A DNA stretch of 50,372 nucleotides, from NCBI GenBank assembly GCA_902479095.1, contig CABSNL010000008.1, positions 1 to 50,372 of the forward strand, given 5' to 3'. This document shows, one piece after another, positions 42,213 through 50,342 of this stretch. A model generated the notes under the pieces. The model saw only the letters and a list, made by a program, of their open reading frames with translations. It ran no database searches and was not told the origin of the DNA. The translations under genes were made by a program, and so were the position numbers. Source of the DNA: an uncultured Collinsella sp. GTDB lineage: Bacteria; Actinomycetota; Coriobacteriia; Coriobacteriales; Coriobacteriaceae. Each line of letters opens with the position of its first letter. Position 1 is the stretch's first letter.

Positions 42213-44558
42213 ATGGAAACGCTTGAACGCAACGAGTGGGCAGACGTTGCCCAACTAGTCGAGATCACGAGCGATGCTGTCATCATCTGTGAGCTCGATG
42301 GAACCATTCTGCATGTGAATAATCGCTTACTTGGTTTGATGTGCGAGGAACGCGCCGACGTCATTGGTGGAGATGTTAAAGACGTCCTGTACTCGTCCGC
42401 TTTTGAACGTGCGACGGAACATCGTCTGCCATTTGAAACTGATGGCTCCGAGAACGAACTGATGCTCAAGCTGAGTGACGGCTCCTTTATCCCCGTCTTG
42501 GTTCGTGCGGGCTCCGTAACGCCTCCACGCATCTTTGGGCGCCGCGCGCCACGTGTCCTGGTGGCGCTCCATAGCATCGAAGAACAGTATTCGCACGACC
42601 GTCAGCTCATGCGTGCTCTTTCGGAGCTTAGAGTGGCTAACAAGCGCCTCTCTGGCACGCTCTCGGTCATTATGAGTACCGTGGGCTCCGATGAGCTGCC
42701 CAGCCTACTTGATACCGTTTTGAACCAGCTTGTAGGAACGCTCGATGCTTCGGGTGCCGCTATCTATTTTTCTGAGAGCGGCGGTTTTAAACTTCGCGGT
42801 GTTTCCAAGGAGCTGTACGACAGCTACCTGCCTGAGTTTTTGCCGTATGGCGCTGGCATTCCGACGTATGTTCTTCGTGAGTCGCGTGCCTGTCGCTTGT
42901 CGATTCAACAGGACCTTAAGGGTGATAAGGCCGCCTCCGGTATGTTTATGGACCTGGACAATCGTTCTAAGCACCTGTTGCGTATGCAGGATATGCCTCC
43001 GTACCGCAGCGAGATCTGTCTTCCCGTTTTTTACGGTACGCAGATCCTTGGCGTGCTGGAAGTTGGTTGGAAACGCCCTCAGGCACCGCTCGCCTATGAC
43101 GTTAATGTGCTCGAGGTCATTTGCGATTACCTGTCTATCCAGCTGGTCGGCATGGCATCGAGCCTTCGCTCCCGTCGCACGGCCGAGCTTGGCCGCTCGC
43201 TCAATGTCTTGCGTGATGAGTTGTTTACCTTTCTAGACGATTCCGCCGCGGCTACCCAGGCGGTATCGTCCGAGATCTGCAATATGCTTAACTGCCATTT
43301 TTGCCCTGTTGAGTATGACGCCAGTCTGGATTCCTACGTCATAGATTTTGAGGGCGGCAGTCGCGTTGCCTTGCCGGACGATCCCGAGAAGCTTTTCTTT
43401 TCCACGACGGCGCCAGCGGCACGTCTGGGGGCTGGCCCTGATGGCTTTGAGACATCTGTTTTGGGTGGTACGAGTGCCGAGGACCTTAAACACGTCCGTA
43501 TAACTCGCGTTGACGAATCGATGCCTATGGGAGGCTGGCTTAGGGCGCATGGTCTGCCTTGTCAAGGTCTCTACGTCGACTCCGGCATCGAGGCGGGGCG
43601 CCCGCGCTCTGAGGGTGATGGCAAGCACAGTAACGACGCGATTGTTCCTGCTTCTGTTGCGAAGAGCCCGACGACGCGCGCGCTGCTGCTTCGTGATGGT
43701 AGCCAAGAGCCGATTGATGATCTTGAATATGACTACTTGGTGCACTTGGCGCATGACTTTGAACTGATCTGCGAAGGCGAATCTCAAAAGCGCGAGGAGC
43801 GCCATATCGCTCAGACACTTCAGATCGGCATGAGAAATTCCCTGGGGGATGTTCCGGGTATCGCAACCGATTCGGTGTACCTGTCGGCCACGAACTCGGC
43901 GTTGGTCGGCGGCGATTTCTATACGCTCATCCGTCTTCCCGACGACTGCGCCGTCATGATTCTGGGCGATGTGTCTGGCAAAGGCATTGAGGCTGCATCG
44001 ATGTCCGCGCTCGTCAAGACGGCCCTGACGGCATATGCCTGGGAGGGCGCTGGACCGGCCCGCATGGCACGCTCCCTTAACAGCATGCTCATGGGCTTCT
44101 CGAGGGTCGAGACGTTTGTGACGGCCTTTATCGCCAAGATTGACCTTAAAGCCGGACGCGCAACGTATTGTTCGGCGGGCCATCCTCCGACCATGGTCAT
44201 TAGGCCAGAGTCGATGCCGCTGGGTGGCGGCGAGGCCCGTGGGGGAGAGGTCGAGCTGCTTGGATGCCAATCGGGCGTAATCGGTGCCTTTGAGAGCATG
44301 GTGTACGAGACAGGCGTGTTTACGTTCGCTCCTGGCGACATGCTCTTCATGTATACGGATGGAACGATTGAGGCCCGCGACCGCACCGGAGCGTTCTTTG
44401 GCGAGCAGCGCTTGCGCGATCTTCTACTTTCTGTTTCGGGGGAGGGCGTGTCGGGCATTTGCGGCAAGGTCTTGGGCGAGCTTGACCGATTTACCGAATC
44501 GGCGCTGGACGATGACATTGCATTGGTGTCCCTTGAGTTTTTACGGGGTCGTTCATAG
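42213..44558 (+). CDS. PAS-GAF-PP2C serine phosphatase (RsbU/SpoIIE type)
   Basis: A multidomain sensor phosphatase of 781 residues, predicted to dephosphorylate a STAS-domain anti-anti-sigma factor. Residues about 8-110 form a PAS domain (VEITSDAVIICELDGTILHVNNRLL). About 160-315 is a GAF domain, and about 330-540 a second, insertion-bearing GAF-like region. A short coiled linker (KREERHIAQTLQ) leads to the PP2C/SpoIIE domain with metal Asp in VGGDFYTL and GDVSGKGIEAA, SAGHPP, and DDDIALVSL. ATG 42213 is chosen with GGTGGGG upstream; GTG 42201 is in frame. The STAS-HATPase fusion lies 78 bases downstream. Confidence 0.88.
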   Translation: METLERNEWADVAQLVEITSDAVIICELDGTILHVNNRLLGLMCEERADVIGGDVKDVLYSSAFERATEHRLPFETDGSENELMLKLSDGSFIPVLVRAGSVTPPRIFGRRAPRVLVALHSIEEQYSHDRQLMRALSELRVANKRLSGTLSVIMSTVGSDELPSLLDTVLNQLVGTLDASGAAIYFSESGGFKLRGVSKELYDSYLPEFLPYGAGIPTYVLRESRACRLSIQQDLKGDKAASGMFMDLDNRSKHLLRMQDMPPYRSEICLPVFYGTQILGVLEVGWKRPQAPLAYDVNVLEVICDYLSIQLVGMASSLRSRRTAELGRSLNVLRDELFTFLDDSAAATQAVSSEICNMLNCHFCPVEYDASLDSYVIDFEGGSRVALPDDPEKLFFSTTAPAARLGAGPDGFETSVLGGTSAEDLKHVRITRVDESMPMGGWLRAHGLPCQGLYVDSGIEAGRPRSEGDGKHSNDAIVPASVAKSPTTRALLLRDGSQEPIDDLEYDYLVHLAHDFELICEGESQKREERHIAQTLQIGMRNSLGDVPGIATDSVYLSATNSALVGGDFYTLIRLPDDCAVMILGDVSGKGIEAASMSALVKTALTAYAWEGAGPARMARSLNSMLMGFSRVETFVTAFIAKIDLKAGRATYCSAGHPPTMVIRPESMPLGGGEARGGEVELLGCQSGVIGAFESMVYETGVFTFAPGDMLFMYTDGTIEARDRTGAFFGEQRLRDLLLSVSGEGVSGICGKVLGELDRFTESALDDDIALVSLEFLRGRS

Positions 44559-44636
44559 ACGACGCTGAGCGGGCTGAATCCGCACGGTTGGGGAAACGAA
44601 TGCATCGAGTGGGCTTTTTTGGGGAACCATGGTCGT

Positions 44637-45383
44637 ATGAATGAGTGGAATGACATAGCGGTTTTGACGCCACCAGGCGATATCGACATCGCCACGGTGC
44701 CTGCGCTGCGTCGGCGGTTGGATGCTTTGATTGGCCGCGGCGTGCGTCGTGTTGTCATCAACTGTCAGGCTGTTAGCTTTATCGATTCGACGGGCTTGGC
44801 ATTCCTGCTTACGCGCGCTCGTGAGCTCATGAGGCGAGAAGGCCTGCTTTCGCTCGTCAATGCATCAGGTGAAGTTGTTCGCTTTTTGGAGATTGCTCGT
44901 CTTGTCGATATCCTTCATGTCGCGGGGCCGGCACGGGAGTCTATTCCCGCCATTCCGGTGGGGGAGCTGCCTCGCTGGAGTAAGAGCGTCGAGGTCCGTC
45001 AGGGTATCGAGAATCTTCCATACTACCGACATCGCATCGCCGAACTCCTTGAATCGCTTCCGTTGCGCCGTGACGAGCGCTACGATGTCGCATTGGCGTC
45101 GGGGGAGGCGCTGGGTAATGCCTATGACCATGCGGGCGGTATCGGGTGCGTCCTGACGGTTCAGGCCTATGGCGATCGCGTTGTGGTTGAGGTGCTTGAT
45201 CGAGGTGCCGGCTATTCTATCGATGAAACGAGCGAGCCGGTCGCATCCGAGGAGCGCGGCCGTGGTATCAAGCTTATGCGTATGCTCGTCGATAACGTGG
45301 AGGTTGCTCGTCGTACGGACGGCGCCGGCACGCGCGTGCAGATGGTGAAGCTGTTTAGCGGAGCACTGGAATCGTGTGCCTAG
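44637..45383 (+). CDS. STAS (anti-anti-sigma) and HATPase (anti-sigma kinase) fusion
   Basis: One 248-residue chain combines two partner-switching modules. Residues 1-105 or so are a STAS domain with SFIDSTGLAFLL, where Ser51 is the expected phosphorylation site. Residues 118-245 or so are a GHKL ATPase of the RsbW/SpoIIAB type with N-box Glu157/Asn161 (ASGEALGNAYDHA), G1 box DRGAGYS and G2 box RGRGIKLMRML. In Bacillus these are separate, mutually regulating proteins. The upstream PP2C phosphatase is the likely counter-enzyme. ATG 44637 is used; the earlier TTG 44619 is less likely. No sigma factor gene is in the window. Confidence 0.88.
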   Translation: MNEWNDIAVLTPPGDIDIATVPALRRRLDALIGRGVRRVVINCQAVSFIDSTGLAFLLTRARELMRREGLLSLVNASGEVVRFLEIARLVDILHVAGPARESIPAIPVGELPRWSKSVEVRQGIENLPYYRHRIAELLESLPLRRDERYDVALASGEALGNAYDHAGGIGCVLTVQAYGDRVVVEVLDRGAGYSIDETSEPVASEERGRGIKLMRMLVDNVEVARRTDGAGTRVQMVKLFSGALESCA

Positions 45384-45429
45384 CCAATCGCTTTAGCGCG
45401 TTTGGCTACTAAGAACATGCGGCAGACAA

Positions 45430-45476
45430 GTTTTTTGAAAAAAGTACTTGCGTCTTTTGGACAACTCGCGTAAATT
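45430..45476 (+). promoter_or_regulatory. tRNA-Gly/tRNA-Cys promoter with palindromic upstream element
   Basis: -35 TTGCGT (45448-45453) and -10 TAAATT (45471-45476), 17 bases apart, preceded by GTTTTTTGAAAAAAGT like that before tRNA-Leu. Confidence 0.75.
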
Positions 45477-45488
45477 AATAACCCGCAA

Positions 45489-45564
45489 GCGGACATGGCT
45501 CAGTTGGTAGAGCACAACCTTGCCAAGGTTGGGGTCGCGGGTTCGAGCCCCGTTGTCCGCTCCA
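45489..45564 (+). tRNA. tRNA-Gly (anticodon GCC), copy 1
   Basis: Acceptor stem GCGGACA (45489-45495) pairs with TGTCCGC, then T and an encoded CCA (45562-45564). The anticodon stem-loop CAACC-TTGCCAA-GGTTG gives GCC. Identical copies are at 45715 and 47993. Confidence 0.96.
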
Positions 45565-45574
45565 TTGCATTTCC

Positions 45575-45597
45575 GGACCGTTTAGGCGGTCCTTTTT
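45575..45597 (+). terminator. Small terminator between tRNA-Gly and tRNA-Cys
   Basis: GGACCG (45575-45580) pairs with CGGTCC (45587-45592), followed by TTTTT. It lies only two bases before tRNA-Cys, so readthrough must supply that tRNA unless it has another promoter. Confidence 0.65.
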
Positions 45598-45598
45598 C

Positions 45599-45672
45599 GG
45601 CGAAGTGGCCAAGTGGTAAGGCAGAGGCCTGCAAAGCCTTTACCCCCGGTTCGAATCCGGGCTTCGCCTCCA
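45599..45672 (+). tRNA. tRNA-Cys (anticodon GCA)
   Basis: Acceptor stem GGCGAAG (45599-45605) pairs with CTTCGCC (45662-45668), then T and an encoded CCA. The anticodon loop CTGCAAA gives GCA. The gene sits between two copies of tRNA-Gly. Confidence 0.95.
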
Positions 45673-45681
45673 GGCAACATC

Positions 45682-45708
45682 CGGGCGCTCCGGCGCCCGT
45701 TTTGTTTT
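45682..45708 (+). terminator. Terminator after tRNA-Cys
   Basis: CGGGCGC (45682-45688) pairs with GCGCCCG (45693-45699) around a TCCG loop, followed by TTTTGTTTT. Confidence 0.8.
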
Positions 45709-45714
45709 ACATAT

Positions 45715-45790
45715 GCGGACATGGCTCAGTTGGTAGAGCACAACCTTGCCAAGGTTGGGGTCGCGGGTTCGAGCCCCGTTGTCCGCTCCA
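45715..45790 (+). tRNA. tRNA-Gly (anticodon GCC), copy 2
   Basis: Identical over its full length to the copy at 45489, including the encoded CCA (45788-45790). It has no promoter of its own, being six bases downstream of a terminator, so it may depend on readthrough. It follows tRNA-Cys. Confidence 0.96.
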
Positions 45791-45798
45791 ACTATCTT

Positions 45799-45825
45799 AC
45801 GCGGTTCTAACGAACCGCGTTTTTT
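45799..45825 (+). terminator. Terminator after the second tRNA-Gly
   Basis: ACGCGGTTC (45799-45807) pairs with GAACCGCGT (45812-45820) around TAAC, followed by T residues to 45825. Confidence 0.9.
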
Positions 45826-45836
45826 GTTGACGCTGC

Positions 45837-45940
45837 GCGAGCCCCGGGCACCCCATCTTGCCCCTCAATCGTCGGTCGCGTACGTAAAGTACGCTTCCCT
45901 CCTCTTTCGCGGCAACCTGGGGCACCCGGAGCCCGCTCGC
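45837..45940. repeat. Family B palindromic element, copy 2
   Basis: A roughly 104-base palindrome with a central hairpin GCGTAC-GTAAA-GTACGC (45878-45894). The ends CCGGGCACCC and GGGCACCCGG and inner motifs ATCTTG, CTCAA, CTTTC and CAACCT recur from the copy at 26097-26191, in the same order. Bases flanking these motifs differ between copies but still pair. The rest of the gap up to 46126 holds only a possible promoter (-10 TATTAT at 46078-46083). Confidence 0.75.
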
Positions 45941-46052
45941 TGTTGTGGCCGGGGGAGTGAGTCTTCCGTTCTTTTCACTAATCGATCGATTCGTCCCAGG
46001 AGGTTCGAACCCGAGAGGGAGCGAGCGTTTTGGGGCGTGGCTGTGGCGTTGT

Positions 46053-46083
46053 TTGCCGCGAATGTCGGCTTTGGGCGTATTAT
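46053..46083 (+). promoter_or_regulatory. Candidate promoter of the GH13 gene
   Basis: -10 TATTAT (46078-46083) is preceded at 19 bases by TTGCCG (46053-46058). A palindromic ATCGATCGAT lies near 45983-45992 and could bind a regulator. Confidence 0.35.
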
Positions 46084-46126
46084 CGTGGGCATCTCGCAAA
46101 ACCTCGTTGCAAGGGAGACGCGCCCC

Positions 46127-47860
46127 ATGGCTACAGAAAAGTCCTCTTCGCGCTCATGGATGTCCGATGCCGCGATCTATCAGATCTATCCGCGTTCGTT
46201 TAAGGATTCGACTGGTTCGGGTCTGGGCGATATCGCGGGCATTACCCAGCAGATGGACTATCTTGAGCGGCTGGGTATCGAGGCCATCTGGCTGAGCCCG
46301 TTTTACCCATCGCCTCTTGTCGATGGTGGCTATGATGTGGCGGACTACTGCGATGTCGATCCACGTCTCGGCTCGCTTGACGACTTCGATGACATGATCG
46401 CTGCGGCTCACGCGCGCGGCATCAAGGTCATCGTCGACATCGTGCCCAACCATTCATCCAGCCAGCACCCCTGGTTCAAAGCCGCTCTTGCCGCCGGCCC
46501 CGGATCGCCCGAGCGCGCCCGTTATATCTTCCGCGATGGTCGCGGCGAGCATGGCGAGCTGCCTCCCACCAATTGGAATGCCAACTTTGGCGGCCCCGCA
46601 TGGACGCGTGTTGCGGACGGTCAGTGGTATCTGCACATGTTTACGCCCGAGCAGCCGGACTTTGACTGGTCATGCCCTGAGGTTCACGCGCTCTTTTGCG
46701 ACGTCCTGGCGTTTTGGAGCGATCGAGGCGTCGACGGTTTTCGCATTGATGTGGCGCAGGGTCTCGCCAAGGATCTCGACCGCGATGACCTCGACCGGTG
46801 GCATCTCGCCGAGGGCGATGACATGGTTGACGACGGCACCCATCCGCTGTGGGACCGCAATGAGGTCCACGAGATCTATCGCGAGTGGCGCCGCGTGTTC
46901 GACCGCTATAATCCGCCGCGCAGTGCCGTTGCCGAGGCGTGGGTGTTGCCCGAGCGCCAGTATCTCTACGCGCGTCCCAGCGAGCTTGGTCAGACATTCA
47001 ACTTTGAGTTTGCCAAGGCCATTTGGACTTATGATGACATGCGCACTGCAATCGAGAAGGGCTTGAAGGCAGCCGTCGAATCCGATTCCGCCTCGACCTG
47101 GGTACTCTCCAACCACGACGTGCCGCGCGTGGCGACACGCTATGCCCTGCCGCAAATCAAGGCGACGCGCTACCACCAGATTGCGCTCGACTGGCTCTTG
47201 CGCGACGGGTCGTCTTATGACGAGGACCGTGAACTCGGCGAGCGCCGCGCGCGGGCGGCCCTTTTGCTTGAACTGTCGCTTCCGGGCTCGGCATACGTGT
47301 ATCAGGGTGAGGAGCTCGGCCTTTTTGAGGTGGCTGATATCCCGTGGGCTGCACTCGAAGACCCTACTGCGACCAATACGCACGGACCGAAGCGTGAGAA
47401 GGGGCGCGACGGCTGTCGTGTGCCCCTGCCGTGGGTGGCGGCGGACGATCCCGCGCATGGCGGATCGTTTGGGTTTTCGCCGGCAGACGCCGATGCGGCG
47501 CCCCATCTGCCGCAGCCTGCATGGTTTTCCGATTATGCTGCCGATAGGGAAGAAGTGGACCCGACATCGATGCTTGCGCTCTATCGTGACGCCCTCTGGC
47601 TGCGGCGCAAGCTGCGCGGGTGCGCCAACGATCTTGCGTGGCTCGATCTTGACGGGCGCACCGGTCTTGCGGATGGTGCCGAGGGCGCTGAGGGCGGCGT
47701 CATCGCCTATCGCCGCGATAACGGCTGGGCGTGTGTGACGAACTTCGGTGCAGCACCCGTGGAGCTGCCGGCGGGCAGGGTCCTGCTCACCTCATCACCG
47801 CTTGCAGACGGCAGGCTCGCGCAGGACAGCTCTGCCTGGATCATGCTCGGTGAGATGTAG
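46127..47860 (+). CDS. GH13 alpha-glucosidase (oligo-1,6-glucosidase type)
   Basis: Cytosolic alpha-amylase-superfamily enzyme, 577 residues, no signal peptide. Motifs: AIYQIYPRSFKDSTGSGLGDIAGI at the N-terminus, VDIVPNHSS, GFRIDVAQG with nucleophile Asp208, VAEAWV with acid/base Glu270, and SNHDVPR with transition-state Asp331. The set fits oligo-1,6-glucosidase/alpha-glucosidase or a related sucrose- or trehalose-cleaving enzyme; specificity is not readable. ATG 46127 has AAGGGAG upstream; the frame is open far upstream across the tRNA and repeat but that part is not coding. The gene lies between identical tRNA-Gly copies, with no sugar transporter beside it. Confidence 0.9.
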   Translation: MATEKSSSRSWMSDAAIYQIYPRSFKDSTGSGLGDIAGITQQMDYLERLGIEAIWLSPFYPSPLVDGGYDVADYCDVDPRLGSLDDFDDMIAAAHARGIKVIVDIVPNHSSSQHPWFKAALAAGPGSPERARYIFRDGRGEHGELPPTNWNANFGGPAWTRVADGQWYLHMFTPEQPDFDWSCPEVHALFCDVLAFWSDRGVDGFRIDVAQGLAKDLDRDDLDRWHLAEGDDMVDDGTHPLWDRNEVHEIYREWRRVFDRYNPPRSAVAEAWVLPERQYLYARPSELGQTFNFEFAKAIWTYDDMRTAIEKGLKAAVESDSASTWVLSNHDVPRVATRYALPQIKATRYHQIALDWLLRDGSSYDEDRELGERRARAALLLELSLPGSAYVYQGEELGLFEVADIPWAALEDPTATNTHGPKREKGRDGCRVPLPWVAADDPAHGGSFGFSPADADAAPHLPQPAWFSDYAADREEVDPTSMLALYRDALWLRRKLRGCANDLAWLDLDGRTGLADGAEGAEGGVIAYRRDNGWACVTNFGAAPVELPAGRVLLTSSPLADGRLAQDSSAWIMLGEM

Positions 47861-47932
47861 GGGCATCTCGCTGCGAGCCTGCGTTTGTTCGCGCCTTTCG
47901 TGACGACTGATGCCCTCGCGAGAGCGTCGCAA

Positions 47933-47980
47933 AACTTTTCAAAAAAAGTTCTTGCATAGGATGCGGGCATCACGTAAGAT
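47933..47980 (+). promoter_or_regulatory. Promoter of tRNA-Gly copy 3 and tRNA-Val
   Basis: -35 TTGCAT (47952-47957) and -10 TAAGAT (47975-47980), 17 bases apart. The upstream palindrome AACTTTT-N4-AAAAGTT (47933-47950) corresponds to those at the other two tRNA promoters but has a different centre. Confidence 0.75.
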
Positions 47981-47992
47981 TAATCCTCGTAA

Positions 47993-48068
47993 GCGGACAT
48001 GGCTCAGTTGGTAGAGCACAACCTTGCCAAGGTTGGGGTCGCGGGTTCGAGCCCCGTTGTCCGCTCCA
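47993..48068 (+). tRNA. tRNA-Gly (anticodon GCC), copy 3
   Basis: Identical to the copies at 45489 and 45715, with an encoded CCA (48066-48068). It has its own promoter and lies three bases ahead of tRNA-Val. Confidence 0.96.
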
Positions 48069-48071
48069 TTT

Positions 48072-48146
48072 GGGCGTTTAGCTCAGGGGGAGAGCGCTTC
48101 CCTGACACGGAAGAGGTCAGAAGTTCAAATCTTCTAACGCCCACCA
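48072..48146 (+). tRNA. tRNA-Val (anticodon GAC)
   Basis: Acceptor stem GGGCGTT (48072-48078) pairs with AACGCCC (48136-48142), then A and an encoded CCA (48144-48146). The anticodon stem-loop CTTCC-CTGACAC-GGAAG gives GAC. Confidence 0.95.
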
Positions 48147-48154
48147 AATGTTCG

Positions 48155-48191
48155 CAGCTCAGAGGCTATGTCCTCTGAGCTGTTTTGTTTT
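48155..48191 (+). terminator. Terminator after tRNA-Val
   Basis: A perfect 11-bp stem (48155-48165 with 48172-48182) with a 6-base loop, followed by TTTTGTTTT. Confidence 0.88.
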
Positions 48192-48757
48192 GCTACCAAG
48201 CACGCCGTCAAATATGCCAGCAAATATTGATCCAAGGTCCCCGTAGAGGTGCCGGCAGGTTGCATACGTCCTGGCCGACCGTGACCGCAACATGTTGGTC
48301 AAGCATAATCTTTTGGATTCTTTTGGCGTGAGCGGCTTGGTTTTGGTAGGATTTGTCAGCGGCTTGACTAAGGGGGTTTTATAACTGCCATGCAGGTAGC
48401 CGTGTTGGTAACGTTTTACCGACTTGCCAAGAACCCCTCATAATTAATGCGTCTGCAAAATGACTAATTGCTTTGACCTGCTGAAACACTATATGTTGTG
48501 TTTGACCTAAAAAAAGAATACAGGATATAGATGCCTCTTTGTCGTATGATAGATGGCGGACAGAGAACGAGGACCTTATTCGCCCCATTTGGATGGATCT
48601 TCGAGCCCCTTGATTGGCTGCGAGGATTGTCCGCATGAGGGCCTATGGTTTTCGAAAACACAGATTGCGCGACGGCGCCGCAAGACAGGGGCAAGCCCTG
48701 CCGGGCATCGTTTGGCTCTGAAGCGCAATACGATTTCGACGCGAAAGAGGCAAGAGG
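48192..48757 (+). other. Long non-coding gap upstream of nrdD
   Basis: No convincing gene. It holds an operator-like palindrome GGTAA-CGTT-TTACC (48407-48420), enclosed by a possible GGGGTT/AACCCC pairing (48370s with 48430s). After the nrdD promoter comes a leader of about 220 bases with GCGGACA (48556-48562) pairing to TGTCCGC (48628-48634) and a CAGGG/CCCTG hairpin (48686-48700). The leader matches no riboswitch I recognise. Confidence 0.4.
48486..48531 (+). promoter_or_regulatory. nrdD promoter with NrdR box
   Basis: ACACTATATGTTGTGT (48486-48501) fits the 16-base NrdR box. A weaker half-matching box begins near 48520, about three helical turns on, as in typical paired NrdR sites. The promoter -35 TTGACC (48502-48507) and -10 TATAGA (48526-48531) overlap both, so NrdR with bound dATP would repress. 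Confidence 0.7.
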
Positions 48758-50342
48758 ATGAAGATCATCAAGCGCAGCGGCACCGAGGTTGTCTTTGACA
48801 TCGATAAGATTGTCAATGCCATCCGCGCCGCAAACTTGGAGGTCGAGGAGAGCTCTCGTCTTACCGACCGCCAGGTGGTTTACGTGGCACAAAACGTCGC
48901 CGAGGCATGCGAGAACGCGGGCCACACCGTGTCGGTCGAGGAGATTCAGGATCTGGTCGAGGACGAGATTATGCGTCTCGACTGCTACGAGGTCGCTCGC
49001 CATTACATCATCTATCGCTATGTTCAGAGCCTGAAGCGCCAGAAGAACACGACCGACGACAAGATCCTGTCGCTGATTGAGTGCAACAACGAAGAGGTCA
49101 AGCAGGAGAACTCCAACAAGAACCCGACCGTCAATTCCGTTCAGCGTGACTACATGGCCGGCGAGATCTCCAAGGACCTGACCCAGCGTGTGCTGCTGCC
49201 CCAGGAGATTGTGGATGCTCACAATGAGGGTCTGATTCACTTCCATGATTCGGACTACTTTGCCCAGCACATGCATAACTGCGACCTGGTGAACCTGGAG
49301 GATATGCTCCAGAACGGTACTGTTATTTCGGGCACGCTGATCGAGAAGCCGCACAGCTTCTCGACTGCCTGCAACATCGCGACGCAGATCATCGCTCAGG
49401 TTGCTTCCTCCCAGTACGGTGGCCAGTCGATTTCGCTGACCCATCTTGCCCCGTTCGTCGAGGTGAGCCGTCAAAAGATTCGCGGCGAGGTCGCCCGCGA
49501 GCTCGAGGAGCTCGGCGTTTCCGCATCTCCCGAAAAGGTCCGCGAGGTTGTTGAGGATCGCCTGCGTGACGAGATCCGTCGCGGCGTTCAGACGATTCAG
49601 TATCAGGTCGTGACCCTTATGACCACGAATGGCCAGGCGCCGTTCGTGACGGTCTTTATGTACCTCAATGAGGCCCGTACGCCCCAGGAGAAGCATGACC
49701 TTGCCATGATTGTGGAGGAGACGCTTCGTCAGCGCTATGAGGGCGTTAAGAACGAAGCCGGCGTGTGGATCACCCCGGCGTTCCCCAAGCTCATCTACGT
49801 GCTCGAGGACGATAACGTTCACGAGGATTCCCCGTACTTCTACCTGACTCAGCTGGCTGCCAAGTGCACCGCCAAGCGCATGGTGCCCGACTACATCTCC
49901 GAGAAGAAGATGCGTGAGCTCAAGCTGTCGAAGGGCGAGACCGCGGGCAACGGCGACTGCTATACCTGCATGGGTTGCCGCAGCTTCCTGACGCCCGACC
50001 GCTCCGGTAACGGATTTAACAACGTGGCCAACGCGCTGAACTATGACCCGAACAAGCCCAAGTACTACGGTCGCTTTAACCAGGGCGTTGTGACCATCAA
50101 CCTGCCCGATGTCGCGCTGAGCTCGCATCAGGACATGGATAAGTTCTGGAAGATCTTCGACGAGCGCCTTGAGCTGTGCCACCGCGCCTTGCTGTGCCGT
50201 CATGAGCGTCTGATGGGTACGCTTTCTGACGCCGCACCGATTCTTTGGCAGTACGGTGCCCTCGCCCGTCTGAAGAAGGGCGAGACGATCGACAAGCTGC
50301 TCGTGGGCGGTTACTCCACCATTAGTCTGGGTTATGCCGGCC
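48758..50342 (+). CDS. nrdD: Anaerobic (class III) ribonucleoside-triphosphate reductase, 5' part
   Basis: Glycyl-radical enzyme that reduces ribonucleoside triphosphates to deoxy forms without oxygen. The visible 528 residues begin with an ATP-cone allosteric domain (MKIIKRSGTEVVFDIDKIVNAI, to about residue 95) and enter the catalytic barrel (HFHDSDYFAQHMHNCDLVNLEDML, GGQSISLTHLAPF). GNGDCYTCMGCRSFL contains active-site cysteines. The glycyl-radical C-terminus and nrdG would lie beyond the window. True sequence stops at 50342; the apparent residues after GYAG come from sequencing adapter. An NrdR-box promoter lies about 230 bases upstream. Confidence 0.95.

Noticed and set aside
48230..48757. 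Cobalamin riboswitch upstream of nrdD
   Set aside because: B12 control of ribonucleotide reductases is known, but I find neither the B12 box (GCCACTG type) nor the conserved core.
48553..48798. An 81-codon + strand frame in the nrdD leader
   Set aside because: It overlaps the nrdD start in another frame, has no ribosome site and looks unlike a protein; the leader's pairings explain the sequence better.
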